Part shown: positions 9,843 through 18,580 of the stretch, piece after piece
How positions within the stretch are numbered: the stretch's first letter is position 1
Layout: each line of letters opens with the position of its first letter
Assembly: GCF_963677155.1 (NCBI RefSeq)
Contig: NZ_OY781884.1
Coordinates: 3,034,501-3,098,500, forward strand
Source: an uncultured Draconibacterium sp.
GTDB lineage: Bacteria; Bacteroidota; Bacteroidia; Bacteroidales; Prolixibacteraceae
DNA length: 64,000 nucleotides
Direction: 5' to 3'
The notes under the pieces: model-generated
Database searches by the model: none
What the model saw: the letters and a program-made list of their open reading frames with translations, nothing else
Told to the model about the DNA's origin: nothing
Program-made: the position numbers and the translations under genes

Positions 9843-11525
9843 ATGAAATACAATCTATCTTATATTGCAATAATATTGGTGACCTCTTTGCTGTTCTTTA
9901 CCGCTTGCAGTGATAAGTACATGGAAGATATGAACACCGATCCTTCGAAGGCTGACTCTGTTGACCCCAATGCCCAACTGACTACTGCACAATTGCAAAC
10001 GTACGGTGACCTGGGTATGGTTGAGATCTATCGCAACTATCTTTACGCATTCAATCAACATCTAATGGGATGTTGGAATACTACAAATTTTGGAGGACGT
10101 CACACACAGGATAATAGTGAGATGAGCCGTGTCTGGACATCGTTTTATCCAAAGGCCATCAAAGACATCACAGATGCAGAATCCCGGACTGCTAACGACT
10201 CCCTTAAGGTAAATATTAATTCGGCCTTGCGTATATACAAAGTCTATCTCATGTCTGTTATCACAGACATTTATGGTGATGTACCTTACAGCGAAGCGGG
10301 TAAGGGGTTTCTCGAAGGAAAGTTTACCCCCTGTTATGACACACAGGAAGAAATATACAATGATTTCTTTTTGGAGTTAAGTAGTGCTGTTGCCAGCTTT
10401 GATGCCAGTAAAGATCGAATTACAGGCGATGTTATTTATAAAGGAGACATTGCAGAATGGAAGAAGTTAGGTAATTCTCTTCGTCTGCGCTTTGCTATGC
10501 GAATCTCCGATGTAGCACCGCAAAAAGCTCAGGAAGAGTTTGAAAAAGCACTACAAGCTGATGGCGGTATTCTGGAGAATGCCAGTGACGATGCACTTAT
10601 CAAATACATGAATATTTCGTTCAGCTTTGGGCAGGAAGCTTATTCCGATTATCGGGGTAATGCCTTGTCGCAGTTACTCTTCGGTAATGACCCAGCCAAT
10701 AATCCTAGCTACCTTTGTTCTACCTTTTATAATCAGCTTTATGATACCGACGACCCCCGTACTTTCAGGATCGCTCGCTTCTATTACGATGGGCTTATGA
10801 GTTCCACAAGTCCTGACAACCGTATTGACTTAACTGATGAGATCATCGCCAAAGGTGTTGAAACTCACCCTCGTGATCCGGGAGCTTTCTCTTATAACCC
10901 CTGGCCTACTGGTTACGACAGCGATATATTGAAAGAGCTTGCCAAAACCAATCCTTCAGTCGAAACTAGTGTTGCTCGCGAAACTGAACCCAAACTGGCC
11001 AATAATTTTCTCAGAGGAGATAATCCCGGTGTCGTGATAACTTCGGCAGAAGTGAAGTTTCTGTTAGCAGAAGCCAAATTAAAAGGATGGAATGTTGGAG
11101 GTACCTCTGTTAACGACCTGTATATTCAAGGAGTACGGGAAGCTATGGATTTTCTGACTGATAATTATAATTGTGAAGCTGTATCCGACGAGGAATTCAA
11201 TACGTTCATCCCGAATATTAACATAGGCTACACCAACGAGCAGAAAAAGAAAGCGATTAACACGCAAGCTTGGATTCTTCATCTGACCAATCCGGCCGAG
11301 TGCTGGGCCAACGTTCGCCGATCAGGCTATCCCGCGCTTAAATCTCCTGCCGATTACGGCTTCGGCCAGTTCCTAACCGGAGGTAATGAAATTCCGGTAC
11401 GCCTTTCTTATCCGGTACTCGAATCATCATATAACAAAGCAAGTTATGATGACGCATTGACCCGAATGGGAGGTGATGATAGCTGGCACACACGCGTATG
11501 GTGGAATAAAATAATTACGGAATAA
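9843..11525 (+). CDS. susD-like: SusD/RagB-family glycan-binding lipoprotein
   Basis: Surface lipoprotein that caps the SusC channel and binds its glycan. It has 560 residues with a signal peptide and lipidated C22 (LLFFTAC), followed by SDKYMEDMNTDP, the characteristic SusD N-terminus. The helical TPR-like core, the NTDPSKADSVDP segment and the C-terminal ESSYNKASYDDAL...RVWWNK match the SusD-like_2 type often paired with SusC proteins of this length. Its position directly behind SusC confirms the pair. In this family the binding site is formed by aromatic residues; which ones act here is not determined. Confidence 0.94.
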   Translation: MKYNLSYIAIILVTSLLFFTACSDKYMEDMNTDPSKADSVDPNAQLTTAQLQTYGDLGMVEIYRNYLYAFNQHLMGCWNTTNFGGRHTQDNSEMSRVWTSFYPKAIKDITDAESRTANDSLKVNINSALRIYKVYLMSVITDIYGDVPYSEAGKGFLEGKFTPCYDTQEEIYNDFFLELSSAVASFDASKDRITGDVIYKGDIAEWKKLGNSLRLRFAMRISDVAPQKAQEEFEKALQADGGILENASDDALIKYMNISFSFGQEAYSDYRGNALSQLLFGNDPANNPSYLCSTFYNQLYDTDDPRTFRIARFYYDGLMSSTSPDNRIDLTDEIIAKGVETHPRDPGAFSYNPWPTGYDSDILKELAKTNPSVETSVARETEPKLANNFLRGDNPGVVITSAEVKFLLAEAKLKGWNVGGTSVNDLYIQGVREAMDFLTDNYNCEAVSDEEFNTFIPNINIGYTNEQKKKAINTQAWILHLTNPAECWANVRRSGYPALKSPADYGFGQFLTGGNEIPVRLSYPVLESSYNKASYDDALTRMGGDDSWHTRVWWNKIITE

Positions 11526-11550
11526 CAATAAAGAAGTAAATTGAAGAAAT

Positions 11551-12807
11551 ATGAAAACGATATATTTTATACTATTTGCTGTACTTGCTGTGAGTTTTTC
11601 ATTTACAGCATGCAACGATGAAGATCCGTTCTCAACAGCTACAGCTGGTGATGATCCGCGGATACTCGACCCGATTTTCCCGGACCGCGAAAACGGAGAA
11701 CTGCCTGTAATCGCCAATATAAGCAGAGATGCCAACCTCACAATGGAGTTGACAGTTACTCCGGCCGATTATACCACCGTTTCATGGCAGATAGACGGAA
11801 CGGAAGTACAAACCGGAACAACGCTCGACATCAATCTTAAAGCAGGAACCTATCCGTTTAAAGTAACCGTTTCAACCGAAGCCGGTAAATCGACCTATCG
11901 CGAGGGTATCGTACAAGTAAATCCTTTGCAGGATGATCCGTGGGCAACGGAAACAGGCTTTGAGCGTATCATCGCCCCGGGAATAAACGCACGTCTTTAT
12001 GGCAACAATCTTAACAACGTAAAAAGCATTATTATCGATGGAACAACCATCACCAATATTGTTTACGTTGATTCAGAAGACAATGACTATATCGAGTATG
12101 AAGTTCCTGCCGATCTGGCTGAAGGTGAGCATCGTGTGGTACTGGTAGATAATGATAACAACGAGTACGGTGGTAATATCGTCAAAGTTACATATACGGC
12201 GCTTATCACTTCAGGAGCCGACCGAACCAATGCGAATAGAGAATGGGTAATGACCGGGATCAATCTCGACCAGATTGCTTCACTAACATTCGCAGGACAA
12301 ACTATCACTGAGTTTACACGGCAGTCGGCCACTGAAATCGCACTTACCTGCCCTCAATTGGAAGACGGGGAATACAAACTGACAGGTAGTACAAAAAGCG
12401 GAACAGACTTGGAATTCTATAAAGATAAAAACGTCGTTACAGAACAGACAGTCACCGTTTCTTCAACCACTGTGCTCTGGCAAGGACACCATTACGTATC
12501 GTGGGATTTGCCGGACGATAGTCCTAACAAAACTTTCAACTTGATTGGCAGTGATGTGTTTGCTACGTTAAAAGCTGGTGCTGTCTTGAGTATTCATTAT
12601 TCAGTAGCCACTGAAGCAGAATATCACCAGTTACGCACCGTTACCGGCTGGTGGAATGATTTACCAGGTACTGCTGTAATCGAGTTCTCGGAAGCCGGTG
12701 TGAAAGAGATAGAGCTAACACAAGAGATCCTAAATAAAATTCAGGATGAAAGCGGATTTCTTTGCGTAGGGCATGGTTACTATGTGGATATGGTAACCGT
12801 ACAGTAA
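11551..12807 (+). CDS. IPT/PKD-domain surface glycan-binding lipoprotein
   Basis: 418-residue lipoprotein (C21 after SFSFTA) placed where SusE/F-type surface glycan-binding proteins usually sit. The first part (about 45-125) reads as a PKD-like Ig fold (TVSWQIDGTEVQTG, AGTYPFKVTVSTEAGKS). The middle (about 130-290) contains two IPT/TIG-like repeats (LYGNNLNNVKSIIIDGTTI and GINLDQIASLTFAGQTI). The last 120 residues form a separate beta-rich, aromatic domain (WQGHHYVSWDLP, GWWNDLPG) that may hold the carbohydrate site. It starts 25 bp after susD and is followed by a strong terminator, so it closes the operon. Assignment as a binding protein rests on context and fold rather than sequence identity. 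Confidence 0.75.
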   Translation: MKTIYFILFAVLAVSFSFTACNDEDPFSTATAGDDPRILDPIFPDRENGELPVIANISRDANLTMELTVTPADYTTVSWQIDGTEVQTGTTLDINLKAGTYPFKVTVSTEAGKSTYREGIVQVNPLQDDPWATETGFERIIAPGINARLYGNNLNNVKSIIIDGTTITNIVYVDSEDNDYIEYEVPADLAEGEHRVVLVDNDNNEYGGNIVKVTYTALITSGADRTNANREWVMTGINLDQIASLTFAGQTITEFTRQSATEIALTCPQLEDGEYKLTGSTKSGTDLEFYKDKNVVTEQTVTVSSTTVLWQGHHYVSWDLPDDSPNKTFNLIGSDVFATLKAGAVLSIHYSVATEAEYHQLRTVTGWWNDLPGTAVIEFSEAGVKEIELTQEILNKIQDESGFLCVGHGYYVDMVTVQ

Positions 12808-12850
12808 TAAGAGACAAGAAGACTTATCATTAAGATTATACTACTGAAGA

Positions 12851-12887
12851 GGCTGTCTGCATATGCAGGCAGCCCTTTCTTTATTTA
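12851..12887 (+). terminator. Rho-independent terminator of the PUL operon
   Basis: Near-perfect 24-base palindrome GGCTGTCTGC/ATATGCAGGCAGCC (12851-12874, one U-G wobble) followed by CTTTCTTTATTT. It lies 44 bases after the last PUL gene. Confidence 0.85.
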
Positions 12888-13393
12888 TGAAAGATCCTTA
12901 AGTGAAGTTAAAAGACATTATCAACAAAAGATGCTTAGTGGACAGGAGAATAGATTTGTAACTCTATAAATTCTGTAGTCAAATAGTTTCCTGTAGCTTA
13001 GCTTCAACAGATATAAAATACAACGGCTTTATGCATAAAGCATTCCGCTTCTCTAGTTTATTTTTAATAGTCATTGACAATGATGAGTCAGCCGTATAAT
13101 AAAATTGCAGGTTCAGCCTTCCTTGCGGTCGTTTAACACAATATCGGCTAAATTCATGCTCATTACAGAGAAATATTTAACTTTTTTGATCGGCGAAGCA
13201 TCAATGCTTCTTCTGAATCTTTTAATGCAAAATTGAAAGCTTTCAGGGCTACATTAAATACTTCCTTTTTAGAGTAGCTAAAATCGATGCCTGAAAAAGT
13301 TGAGTTCACCAGATTTAAAGGTGAGGCGATTTCGGCCGCATATCCGCAAGTGTATATAAAAAACAAAAGGGAAAACAGCGTTTTTCCCTTTTG
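12888..13393. other. Intergenic region, no gene seen
   Basis: About 500 bases between the PUL terminator and tRNA-Phe. The only ORFs of any length run through the tRNA and lack coding character. No inverted repeat, promoter pair or known RNA was recognised. Confidence 0.5.
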
Positions 13394-13466
<73 letters not shown>

Positions 13467-13512
13467 TTTCTAAAGTTGAGCTTTAAGTAGCACCCCCTTT
13501 ATTTTGGTGTTG

Positions 13513-13542
13513 CAAAAGTATACATTTTTTTAAAATCACAAA
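13513..13542 (-). promoter_or_regulatory. Bacteroidota-type promoter of tRNA-Phe
   Basis: On the minus strand TTTG (13539-13542) and TACTTTTG (13513-13520) are 18 bp apart, matching the primary-sigma TTG/TAnnTTTG consensus. The -7 box ends 46 bases before the mature tRNA. Confidence 0.65.
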
Positions 13543-13856
13543 GTTCAATACGAAAAAAAAGCAAAAAAAATCAATTTTTTCAGCTTCGGAAATTCACAGC
13601 AGTTGTACGTGATTGATCGTTTTTCCCTCATGTTTAATTGAAACAGAATTACTTGTACCCCAAATTCGCCAAAGAAGGGTTGTCCCTTTTTATTTGAAAG
13701 CTCCGGGCCAGAAAAAATCAGTAATTATTATTCGGATAATTTTGGACTATTATTAATGGTTACAATTTTACATTGAATCCTTTCATGCGTTTTATACGCC
13801 GCATGAGTCTGCAATCCAATACTTTTTATACTTTTGCACGATTAGTTTAATAGACA
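13543..13856. other. Intergenic region between tRNA-Phe and M16 protease
   Basis: AT-rich, about 314 bases, with no gene. A -7-like TACTTTTG at 13829-13836 lies 20 bases before the protease start and probably serves it, but no TTG is correctly placed upstream. Confidence 0.45.
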
Positions 13857-15086
13857 ATGGTTGATACTGATTATCTGACACATACATTAAATAACGGCAT
13901 TCGAATAATTCATCAGCAAACCGACTCGCCGGTGGGGCATCTTGGGGTTTTAATAAATACCGGATCGCGCGATGAAAAGGAAGATGAACATGGCCTGGCA
14001 CACTTTATCGAGCACTCGGTTTTTAAAGGTACAAAAAAGCGTAAGTCGTTTCATGTGCTTAGCCGTATTGAAGGTGTTGGTGGCGAGTTGAATGCTTATA
14101 CCACAAAAGAAGAAACCGTGCTGTATGCTACTTTTTTAAGTGAGCATTACGAGCGCACAGCCGAATTATTGAGCGATATTCTTTTTAACAGCACCTACCC
14201 CGAAAAGGAGCTCAAGCTCGAAAAAGAGGTGGTGGTCGAGGAAATAAACTCGTATTACGATACACCGTCGGAGTTGATCTTTGATGAATTTGAAGAGCAG
14301 GTTTTTGATGGTCATCCCATTGCCCGCAATATTTTAGGCACAAAAGAAAAGTTGCGTTCTTTTAACCGCGACAAGATTTTTAATTTTATTGCCAATAATT
14401 ACCATACCGATCAAATGGTGATTAGTTCGGTGGGTAATATCAGTTTTACTACTTTGCTAAAAATGCTGGAGAAGTATTTTGGAGAGGTGGAGCAAAGTTT
14501 GCGACAGTTGAAAAGAGAGCAGTTTGTGAATTATCAACCGCAATCAAAAACGGTAATAAAAGATACTTTTCAGGCACATTGCGTAATGGGGAATGTGGCT
14601 TTCGATTTTAAAAATCCAAAGCGTATTGCCATGGTTTTGCTGAACAATGTACTGGGCGGACAAGCGCTAAACTCGCGCTTAAACCTAGCCATGCGCGAAC
14701 GTCGTGGAATGGCTTATAACGTGGAGTCGGCATACACGGCGTATTCCGATACTGGTTTATTTAATGTGTATTTCGGCACCGATAAAGAGAACCTGAACAA
14801 AGCGGTGGCATTGGTGCATAAAGAGTTTGACTTGTTGCGCGACAAAAAAATGGGAGCCGTTCAGTTAAGTCGTGCAAAAAAACAGTTGATTGGTCAGATT
14901 GCCATCTCAACCGAAACTCGCGAAGATATGATGCTCACTATCGGAAAAAGTTTTATGCTATTTGATAAGGTTGACCCGTTACGGGTGATCTTCAAAAAAA
15001 TTGAAGCCATTAGTGCCGAGGATATTCAGGAAGTAGCCAATATTATATTGGACAAGAACCAGATGAGTACGTTGATTTATAAATAG
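13857..15086 (+). CDS. M16 (pitrilysin/processing-peptidase-like) zinc metalloprotease
   Basis: 409-residue, single-unit insulinase-family peptidase without a signal peptide, the size of bacterial mitochondrial-processing-peptidase-like (YmxG/PqqL-type) proteins. The inverted zinc motif HFIEH (H49, E52 catalytic, H53) and the third ligand E129 (76 residues after H53) are intact, so this is an active-type subunit. The C-terminal half carries the family's non-catalytic domain, with RERRGMAYNVESAY. The next gene starts 5 bp after its stop with a GAAGGA ribosome site, so the two are very likely co-transcribed. Substrate unknown; M16 enzymes degrade peptides or processed leaders. Confidence 0.9.
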   Translation: MVDTDYLTHTLNNGIRIIHQQTDSPVGHLGVLINTGSRDEKEDEHGLAHFIEHSVFKGTKKRKSFHVLSRIEGVGGELNAYTTKEETVLYATFLSEHYERTAELLSDILFNSTYPEKELKLEKEVVVEEINSYYDTPSELIFDEFEEQVFDGHPIARNILGTKEKLRSFNRDKIFNFIANNYHTDQMVISSVGNISFTTLLKMLEKYFGEVEQSLRQLKREQFVNYQPQSKTVIKDTFQAHCVMGNVAFDFKNPKRIAMVLLNNVLGGQALNSRLNLAMRERRGMAYNVESAYTAYSDTGLFNVYFGTDKENLNKAVALVHKEFDLLRDKKMGAVQLSRAKKQLIGQIAISTETREDMMLTIGKSFMLFDKVDPLRVIFKKIEAISAEDIQEVANIILDKNQMSTLIYK

Positions 15087-15091
15087 AAGGA

Positions 15092-15730
15092 ATGGATAGG
15101 CAGAAGGCATTACATCAATATATTTTGGATCATATCGATGAGGAAGATCCTGTGTTAACTGAACTTGATCGCGAAACTAACCTGAAAGTATTAGGTGCCC
15201 GCATGATATCGGGGCATTTACAGGGGCAGGTGTTAACGATGCTGACAAAGATGATTCGCCCCAAATCCATTCTTGAATTGGGAACATTTACCGGTTATTC
15301 GGCTATTTGCCTGGCGAAAGGGTTACCGGAAGATGGTAAGCTGATTACTGTTGAGGTTGACGATGAACTGGAGTCGTTGGCTGCTAATTATTTCGAAAAA
15401 GCTGGTGTGGCACATTTAATTGAACAAAAAATCGGGGCTGCTACAGAGTTGATCCCTTCGCTCGATCAATCGTTCGACTTGGTTTTTATTGATGCAGATA
15501 AACGCGAGTATGTAGAGTATTACCAACTGTTAATAGAGAAAATGCAAGCAGGAGCGTACCTGGTTGCCGATAATACGCTGTGGAGCGGTAAAGTACTCGA
15601 CAAGCCTCGCCACGATGATCGGCAGACTATTGGGATTCTTGAATTCAACAAGTTGGTTAAAAATGACGATCGCGTGGAGAAGGTAATTCTGCCACTGCGC
15701 GATGGAATGACTGTTATTCGTAAGAAATAA
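15092..15730 (+). CDS. Class I SAM-dependent O-methyltransferase (CCoAOMT/TrmR-like)
   Basis: 212-residue methyltransferase of the O-methyltransferase_3 family. The SAM-binding motif LELGTFTGYS begins at residue 61, acidic motif II is EVDDE near 88-92, and the metal-binding FIDADK and ADNTLW segments follow. Bacterial relatives include caffeoyl-CoA-type enzymes and TrmR, which methylates 5-hydroxyuridine at tRNA position 34. Lack of a signal peptide and linkage to housekeeping genes fit a cytosolic tRNA or small-molecule role, but the substrate cannot be decided. Stop-to-start distance to the M16 gene is 5 bp. Confidence 0.85.
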   Translation: MDRQKALHQYILDHIDEEDPVLTELDRETNLKVLGARMISGHLQGQVLTMLTKMIRPKSILELGTFTGYSAICLAKGLPEDGKLITVEVDDELESLAANYFEKAGVAHLIEQKIGAATELIPSLDQSFDLVFIDADKREYVEYYQLLIEKMQAGAYLVADNTLWSGKVLDKPRHDDRQTIGILEFNKLVKNDDRVEKVILPLRDGMTVIRKK

Positions 15731-15844
15731 CTCACAATTGTCTTCCTGTAACAGTACACGAAAATAATTTCATTACCAGATCAGAGGTAAGTCCTCTTTT
15801 GGCCGCGCAATTTATCGATCTATAATTTCGCTTAAGTCAATTCC

Positions 15845-17089
15845 CTAGTTGGCATTATTATTCCCTGACGCTGGCTGTCCCTTTTTTGCTTTAAAACCCT
15901 GCTTCCGTTTTCTGTTTGGATTATTATTTCTCCGTTTGTTTGGTCTATTACTCTTCTCTCCGTTTTCCGCAGCGGATTGTTTGTTTTGCGGATTGTTGCT
16001 CTTGTTTTCGAAATTCCGGCCTCCCTTTTTGTTGCGTCGTTTTTTGTTACGCGAAGGTGTCTTTTTGTCAAAACGATCCAGGCTTTCGTCAAGCGTAACT
16101 TCCATACTATTTTGCTCTTTTGGTTGAGCGCTGAATGTCTGAACTTCGGGTTTTATGCCTCGTTTGTTTTTCTGAATGATATCGCGCACCTGTTTTAGCG
16201 ACAGGTTAAAAGTAGTTCCCATGCTTCCTGCCAATCCGTACCAAATCTCTTTCTTCAGGTAATCGGTTTTAAAAGGCTTGGCAATTCCCGATGCCAGTTC
16301 AAGGTCGAGTAATTCGCGCGGGAATTCGTTTCCTGCCTCAATGTAGGCGTCAAGTTCGTATAACAGGCAGCATTTTAGTTTTCCGCAGGCACCAGCCATT
16401 TTCTGTGCTGATGGCGATAAACCTTGTTTCAGCGCCGCGTCCGACGAGATGCTTGAAAAATCGGTTCGCCAGCTTGAGCAGCACAACTCGCGACCGCATG
16501 AGCCAATACCACCGATCAAACCGGCTTCCTGACGGGCGCCAATTTGTTTCATCTCCACTTTTATGCGAAACTCGCGGGCATACACTTTTATTAGTTCCCT
16601 GAAATCTACACGCCCTTCGGCCAGGTAGTAAAAAATCGCTTTTTTATTGTCGCCTCTATATTCAACATCGCCAATTTTCATGTCTAAGCCCAACTCCAGA
16701 GCTGCCTGTCGTGCTCTAATCATGGTGGCTTTTTCGCGGCTGCGTGCTTCATTCAGTTTCTGAATATCGGCATCGCTGGCTTTGCGGTAAACCACATTCA
16801 GGTTATAGCGCGACGGATTTTTAATCCGCAGTTTAAATTGTTTTTCGGCCAGGTAGCCGGTTAAAGTTACCTCGCCAACATCGTGCCCCGGCGAGGTGGC
16901 AACAACAATTTTATCTCCGCGTTTTAGCGGGAGATTTTCAACATTTTTATAGTATTCTTTGCGGGTCGACTTAAACTTAACTTCAACAATATCTGATTTA
17001 TCGGTGGTGTCTGGCAAATCACTTAGCCAGTCGTATCCTTGTGTTATGCTACTTGTTGAATTATTGAACGAACATCCATTACAACTCAT
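15845..17089 (-). CDS. PSP1-domain protein, RicT (YaaT) homologue
   Basis: 414-residue cytosolic protein with a central PSP1 domain (about 60-320). In Bacillus subtilis RicT forms an iron-sulfur complex with RicA and RicF that affects RNase Y and phosphorelay; the Bacteroidota role is not established. The RicT-type cysteines are present (GIGSCGRELCC and GACGKLKCC). An N-terminal MSCNGCSF adds a further Cys pair. The last ~75 residues are a low-complexity Lys/Arg/Asn-rich tail, probably disordered and possibly RNA-binding. It is a single-gene unit on the minus strand. The family call is secure; the tail is unlike B. subtilis RicT. Confidence 0.85.
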   Translation of the reverse strand: MSCNGCSFNNSTSSITQGYDWLSDLPDTTDKSDIVEVKFKSTRKEYYKNVENLPLKRGDKIVVATSPGHDVGEVTLTGYLAEKQFKLRIKNPSRYNLNVVYRKASDADIQKLNEARSREKATMIRARQAALELGLDMKIGDVEYRGDNKKAIFYYLAEGRVDFRELIKVYAREFRIKVEMKQIGARQEAGLIGGIGSCGRELCCSSWRTDFSSISSDAALKQGLSPSAQKMAGACGKLKCCLLYELDAYIEAGNEFPRELLDLELASGIAKPFKTDYLKKEIWYGLAGSMGTTFNLSLKQVRDIIQKNKRGIKPEVQTFSAQPKEQNSMEVTLDESLDRFDKKTPSRNKKRRNKKGGRNFENKSNNPQNKQSAAENGEKSNRPNKRRNNNPNRKRKQGFKAKKGQPASGNNNAN

Positions 17090-17308
17090 ATAATCCTCTC
17101 TGCTTTCTGTATGAAGTGTGGCTTTTGTCTTGCACTAGTTTCGCAAGGTTAGTTCACACCCCAATTAAATAATTCCATGCAAAGATTGGAAAAAAGAATT
17201 GATTTTTCTAATCTGGAACAAGTCTAAATTAAAATATTGTGTTTTATTTATGCGCGAATCGAGCTTTTTTGTTCCTTTATTGGAAATTAAATAAGGCAGA
17301 AAACACTC

Positions 17309-18493
17309 ATGAATCTCTTAAAGCGGCTTTTAGTTGTAATATTTGTAGCCCTAACTTTTAATGGGCTGGCTTTTCAATTGTCAGACAAGGCCACGGTTAG
17401 CATAATTACCTGTAGCCCGGGAAACGAAATGTATTCAGTTTATGGGCATTCGGCAATTCGGGTAAAAGATCCGCGCTTGAATTTTGATGTGGTTTTTAAC
17501 TACGGTATTTTCGATTTTAGCAGCCCCAATTTTTTGTATCGTTTTTGTGCCGGGCAAACCGATTATCTGCTTGGCGCCTATCGTTTTGAGACCTTTTTGA
17601 ATGAATACCGACACGATAAACGCAGTGTTTTTGAGCAGGAACTGAACCTTTCAGCACAGGAAAAACAAAAAATATTCGATTTTTTACAATGGAATGCCCA
17701 GCCCGAAAACCGGGTATATCGCTATAATTTTTTCTTTGATAATTGTGCCACACGGGTACGCGATGTAATTGCTGATAACGTAAATGGAGGAATAACTTAT
17801 ACCGACAGTGCCAGCCATAAAACGCTGCGAACGCTGATAAAAGATTGTCACCAAAAAATAAGATGGCTGAATTTTGGTATCGATTTTTTGGTCGCTGCTG
17901 AATCAGACCGTGAGGCAACGCTCGAAGAAGAAATGTTTTTGCCCGATTATGTAATGCAGCATTTTTCTACGGCAAAAAGAAATGATAATGGGCAGAATAT
18001 TGCCCAATCGGTGCAAGTGCTTTATCAGGCACCAGAGCAAACTTTGTCACTGACGTGGCTCTGGAGTCCGCTGGTTGTATTTTCGTTGTTATTGTTGGTG
18101 GTAGCTTTTTTTACCTGGAAACAGTTTAAAAACGGTGAAATGAAGCCAGCACTTGATGTTTTGCTTTATGGTATAAACGGACTCGGTGGTTTATTGCTTA
18201 CCTGGTTTACCATTTATTCCGAACATCCGGCAATGAGTCCCAATTATAACCTCATGTGGCTGGTTCCGCTGAGTCTGCCATTTGCAATTGTTTACTTACG
18301 AAAAAAGTGGCGTCCGGCAGTGCGTTATTATCATCTTGTTTTTGCTGTATGGATGATCGTGTTTTTTGTTTCATCGCCCTTTATTCCACAGAAATTTCAT
18401 CCGGTATTTTTCATCATGGCAGCCACATTTTTTATCCGCGCATTGGCACATTCGCTGCTAATTCTAAGGTCATTAAAAGGTTCCCGCAAATAA
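17309..18493 (+). CDS. DUF4105-domain membrane protein
   Basis: 394-residue protein with an N-terminal hydrophobic signal/anchor (about 1-22), an extracytoplasmic DUF4105-type domain (about 28-235, with SVYGHSAIRVKDP and NYGIFDFSSPNFLYRFCAGQTDY) and four to five C-terminal membrane spans (about 245-390). The His and Cys in the conserved SxYGHxxIR and FDNCATR segments resemble residues of NlpC/P60-like or Lap-type folds, but a catalytic role is not shown. This architecture is common in Bacteroidota. It precedes mutS by about 90 bp on the same strand, with mutS having its own -7 box. Function unknown. Confidence 0.7.
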   Translation: MNLLKRLLVVIFVALTFNGLAFQLSDKATVSIITCSPGNEMYSVYGHSAIRVKDPRLNFDVVFNYGIFDFSSPNFLYRFCAGQTDYLLGAYRFETFLNEYRHDKRSVFEQELNLSAQEKQKIFDFLQWNAQPENRVYRYNFFFDNCATRVRDVIADNVNGGITYTDSASHKTLRTLIKDCHQKIRWLNFGIDFLVAAESDREATLEEEMFLPDYVMQHFSTAKRNDNGQNIAQSVQVLYQAPEQTLSLTWLWSPLVVFSLLLLVVAFFTWKQFKNGEMKPALDVLLYGINGLGGLLLTWFTIYSEHPAMSPNYNLMWLVPLSLPFAIVYLRKKWRPAVRYYHLVFAVWMIVFFVSSPFIPQKFHPVFFIMAATFFIRALAHSLLILRSLKGSRK

Positions 18494-18565
18494 CCATTCA
18501 TGCGAATTGTTGAAAAGTTTGGATGAACAAATTTGTCCTGAATTTTCTCCATGTATTGAAACAAT

Positions 18566-18573
18566 TATCTTTG
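18566..18573 (+). promoter_or_regulatory. Putative -7 box for mutS
   Basis: TATCTTTG matches TAnnTTTG and lies 8 bases before the mutS start codon, which would give a nearly leaderless message. No TTG is found at the right distance upstream, so the call is tentative. Confidence 0.3.
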
Positions 18574-18580
18574 CTCAACT

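Noticed and set aside
12888-13393. Possible small RNA or riboswitch between the PUL and tRNA-Phe
   Set aside because: No stable hairpin with T-run, promoter pair or conserved motif could be found by eye.
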